From IMG/VR virus record IMGVR_UViG_3300027749_000066, positions 33,487 through 97,486 of that record: a stretch of DNA of 64,000 nt, one strand, 5' to 3'. The DNA is from a virus. The notes under the pieces were generated by a model, which was given only the letters and a program-made list of their open reading frames with translations, ran no database searches and had not been told where the DNA came from. The translations under genes were made by a program, and so were the position numbers. Of this stretch, positions 62,368-64,000 are shown piece after piece; within the stretch, counting starts at the first letter, position 1; each line of letters begins with the position of its first letter.

Positions 62368-62703
62368 ATGGGAAAAATGCTTAAAAATGTACAAGTAGTT
62401 GTTGAAGATCTTCGTGGTGTTTGCCTTTGGGAAATGCCAGATGGTGCTTGCCTTGGCGATGATGAAGGAAGAATGCTTTCTATGGAAGGCAATATCAATG
62501 ATTTTATTATTGAAAAAAAAATGAGAGATGCTGCAAAATATTATATTGGCGTAGAGGCTCTTGATGGTCATCCTCGTTGGATGCCAGGAAGTCGTAAAAT
62601 TACTGATAATGAATCTGATGATCATATGGAAAGAATGCTGGATGGCGATATTCCAGATCCTGTTGATGCATTTAAACAGTTAAATAGAAAAGGTTTAGTA
62701 TGA
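62368..62703 (+). CDS. Conserved protein upstream of portal
   Basis: 111 residues. GVCLWEMPDGACLGDDEGRM, then a helix and DGHPRWMPGSRKITDNESD. Position directly before the portal (4-nt overlap) suggests a head-related or assembly role; the family is common in actinophages but uncharacterised. Confidence 0.7.
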   Translation: MGKMLKNVQVVVEDLRGVCLWEMPDGACLGDDEGRMLSMEGNINDFIIEKKMRDAAKYYIGVEALDGHPRWMPGSRKITDNESDDHMERMLDGDIPDPVDAFKQLNRKGLV

Positions 62704-64000
62704 GAAGAATCGCAGCCTCAATGATAGAAGACAATAAAGAAATTATTGAGATTGATGATATTACTAGTACCTATACTAATGCTATTGATTTAATTAAAGT
62801 TGAAGATAAAGATATTTTTAAACTTCCTATTGATTTAGAAAAACAAACAAAAAAAGTAAAAACTACATATCAAAAATTAAATAAAAGATATCAAACTAGT
62901 GCTGATGGCACTGAGTCTAAATTTGTTGATCCAGAAATGGTCAATGGATATGGGATGTTTGATCTCGTCCAGCCTCCTTATAATCTTGAAATTTTGGCTT
63001 CTTTATTTGAGGAAAATTCAGTTCATCATGCCAGCATTCTAGCTCGAACTATGAATACTGTTGCTCTTGGTTATCGATGGGAAGATACAACAAAGACAAA
63101 AAAAAGAATAGAAAAAGCTTCTTCTAAAGAAGGCGATGGGTTGACAAGACTTCGTGATGAACTTCAAAAAGAAGAGGATAGACTTGATGAACTTTTTGAA
63201 GATTTTAATATTGATGAAGATTTTATTGAAACTTTAATTAAAGTTTGGGTTGATTATCTTACAACTGGTAACGGTTATATGGAAATTGGCCGTAATAGAA
63301 ATGGAACTATTGGATATGTTGGACATATTCCTTCCGTCTTTGTTCGCATAAGAAGAGCACGCGATGGATTTGTTCAGAGAGCAGCAGCAAGATTTATTTA
63401 TTTTAGAAATTTTCAGGATACTAAAACTCCAGATCCTATTGGTTCTGATAATAATCCTAATGAGATTATTCATTTTAGACAATATAGTCCTACTAATACA
63501 TATTACGGTGTTCCTTCAGCAGTTGCTGCTTTAAGTGCAATTATTGGAGATAAATTTGCTAAAGAATATAATATTGATTATTTTGAAAATAAAAGTATTC
63601 CTCGTTATGCAATTATTTTAAAGGGTGCAAATCTTTCTCAAAAATCAAAACAAGAAGTTGTTAATTATTTTAAAAATGAAATTAAAGGCAATAATCATGG
63701 AACATTATTTATTCCTCTTCCCGCTACTCTTGGTAGAGAAGTAGATATTAAATTTGAAAAACTTGAAAATACTGTTCAAGATAGTTCTTTTGATAAATAT
63801 CGTAAATCAAATAGAGATGAAATTACTGTAGCTAATAGAGTTCCTGCTCCAAAAATTGGTATTTATGATAATGCTAATCTTGCTGTTTCAAGAGATGCTG
63901 ATAAAACATTTAAAAATCAAGTTGTTGGACCTGATCAAAAAGTTCTTGAAAATAAACTCAATAGAATTGTAAAAGAATTTACAGACAAAAAACTTCTTAA
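62700..64000 (+). CDS. Portal protein (3' end beyond window)
   Basis: Open from ATG 62700 to the window edge, 433 residues visible. PPYNLEILASLFEENSVHHA, ILARTMNTVALGYRW, DYLTTGNGYMEIGRN and PTNTYYGVPSAVAALSAII are typical of PBSX/HK97-type portals. Forms the dodecameric vertex that docks the terminase. Confidence 0.88.
   Translation, partial: MRRIAASMIEDNKEIIEIDDITSTYTNAIDLIKVEDKDIFKLPIDLEKQTKKVKTTYQKLNKRYQTSADGTESKFVDPEMVNGYGMFDLVQPPYNLEILASLFEENSVHHASILARTMNTVALGYRWEDTTKTKKRIEKASSKEGDGLTRLRDELQKEEDRLDELFEDFNIDEDFIETLIKVWVDYLTTGNGYMEIGRNRNGTIGYVGHIPSVFVRIRRARDGFVQRAAARFIYFRNFQDTKTPDPIGSDNNPNEIIHFRQYSPTNTYYGVPSAVAALSAIIGDKFAKEYNIDYFENKSIPRYAIILKGANLSQKSKQEVVNYFKNEIKGNNHGTLFIPLPATLGREVDIKFEKLENTVQDSSFDKYRKSNRDEITVANRVPAPKIGIYDNANLAVSRDADKTFKNQVVGPDQKVLENKLNRIVKEFTDKKLL

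Overview
This window looks like about 64 kb of a double-stranded DNA tailed phage (Caudoviricetes) that infects an actinobacterium. Phage hallmarks are a terminase large subunit (15.9-17.6 kb), the start of a portal gene at the right edge, an endolysin, a phage replisome and five tRNAs. Actinobacterial hallmarks are two WhiB-like regulators, a resuscitation-promoting-factor-like muralytic domain, a DUF3039-like protein, flavin-dependent thymidylate synthase, a B12-dependent ribonucleotide reductase, many actinobacterial-type DnaA boxes (TTGTCCACA) and frequent leaderless promoters. Most of the sequence is AT-rich, but 34.2-44.2 kb is sharply GC-rich. No species can be named from the sequence alone.

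Layout: 0-4.1 kb holds a small membrane protein, a MerR-like protein, WhiB, DnaB-type helicase and DnaG-type primase. 4.2-14.9 kb holds a ssDNA-binding protein, nucleotide enzymes (deoxynucleotidase, dCMP deaminase), a DnaE polymerase, an HNH endonuclease wedged between dnaE and a recA-like gene, a PD-(D/E)XK resolvase-like protein, a Cas4-like nuclease and a RuvC-like resolvase. 15.0-19.4 kb holds a terminase small-subunit candidate, the terminase large subunit, a second WhiB and a secreted Rpf-like protein. 19.7-31.9 kb is a dense rightward run of about 40 small genes, mostly acidic or zinc-binding and of unknown function, opened by a GHKL-ATPase/zincin-like fusion. 32.1-32.6 kb has a HicA-like toxin with a partner ORF.

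33.1-47.0 kb is transcribed leftward. Its core (34.2-44.2 kb) is an array of GC-rich, mostly one-gene transcription units. Their spacers repeat the same parts: an intrinsic terminator, DnaA-box-like sequences, a large hairpin with conserved loop, AT-rich GTTCAT repeats and a promoter whose -10 lies 6-7 nt before the start codon. One spacer (42.38-42.76 kb) holds about twenty DnaA-box-like sequences and is a candidate replication origin or DnaA-titration site. A second origin candidate is the divergent spacer at 47.0-47.5 kb, with six tandem CCTTTAAAG repeats beside AT-rich DNA.

47.5-64 kb runs rightward: peptide deformylase, tRNAs, HNH protein, ThyX, amidase endolysin, a sugar-modification block (six family-2-like glycosyltransferases, a methyltransferase, a hexapeptide acyltransferase and a later GT4-like enzyme), small genes with tRNAs, HAD phosphatase, NrdJ and portal.

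The genes describe a phage that brings its own replication fork and recombination enzymes, raises dNTP supply (NrdJ, ThyX, dCMP deaminase, nucleotidase), supplements tRNAs, decorates some surface with sugars and lyses a peptidoglycan-rich host. The cassette array is the part least explained by known phage biology.
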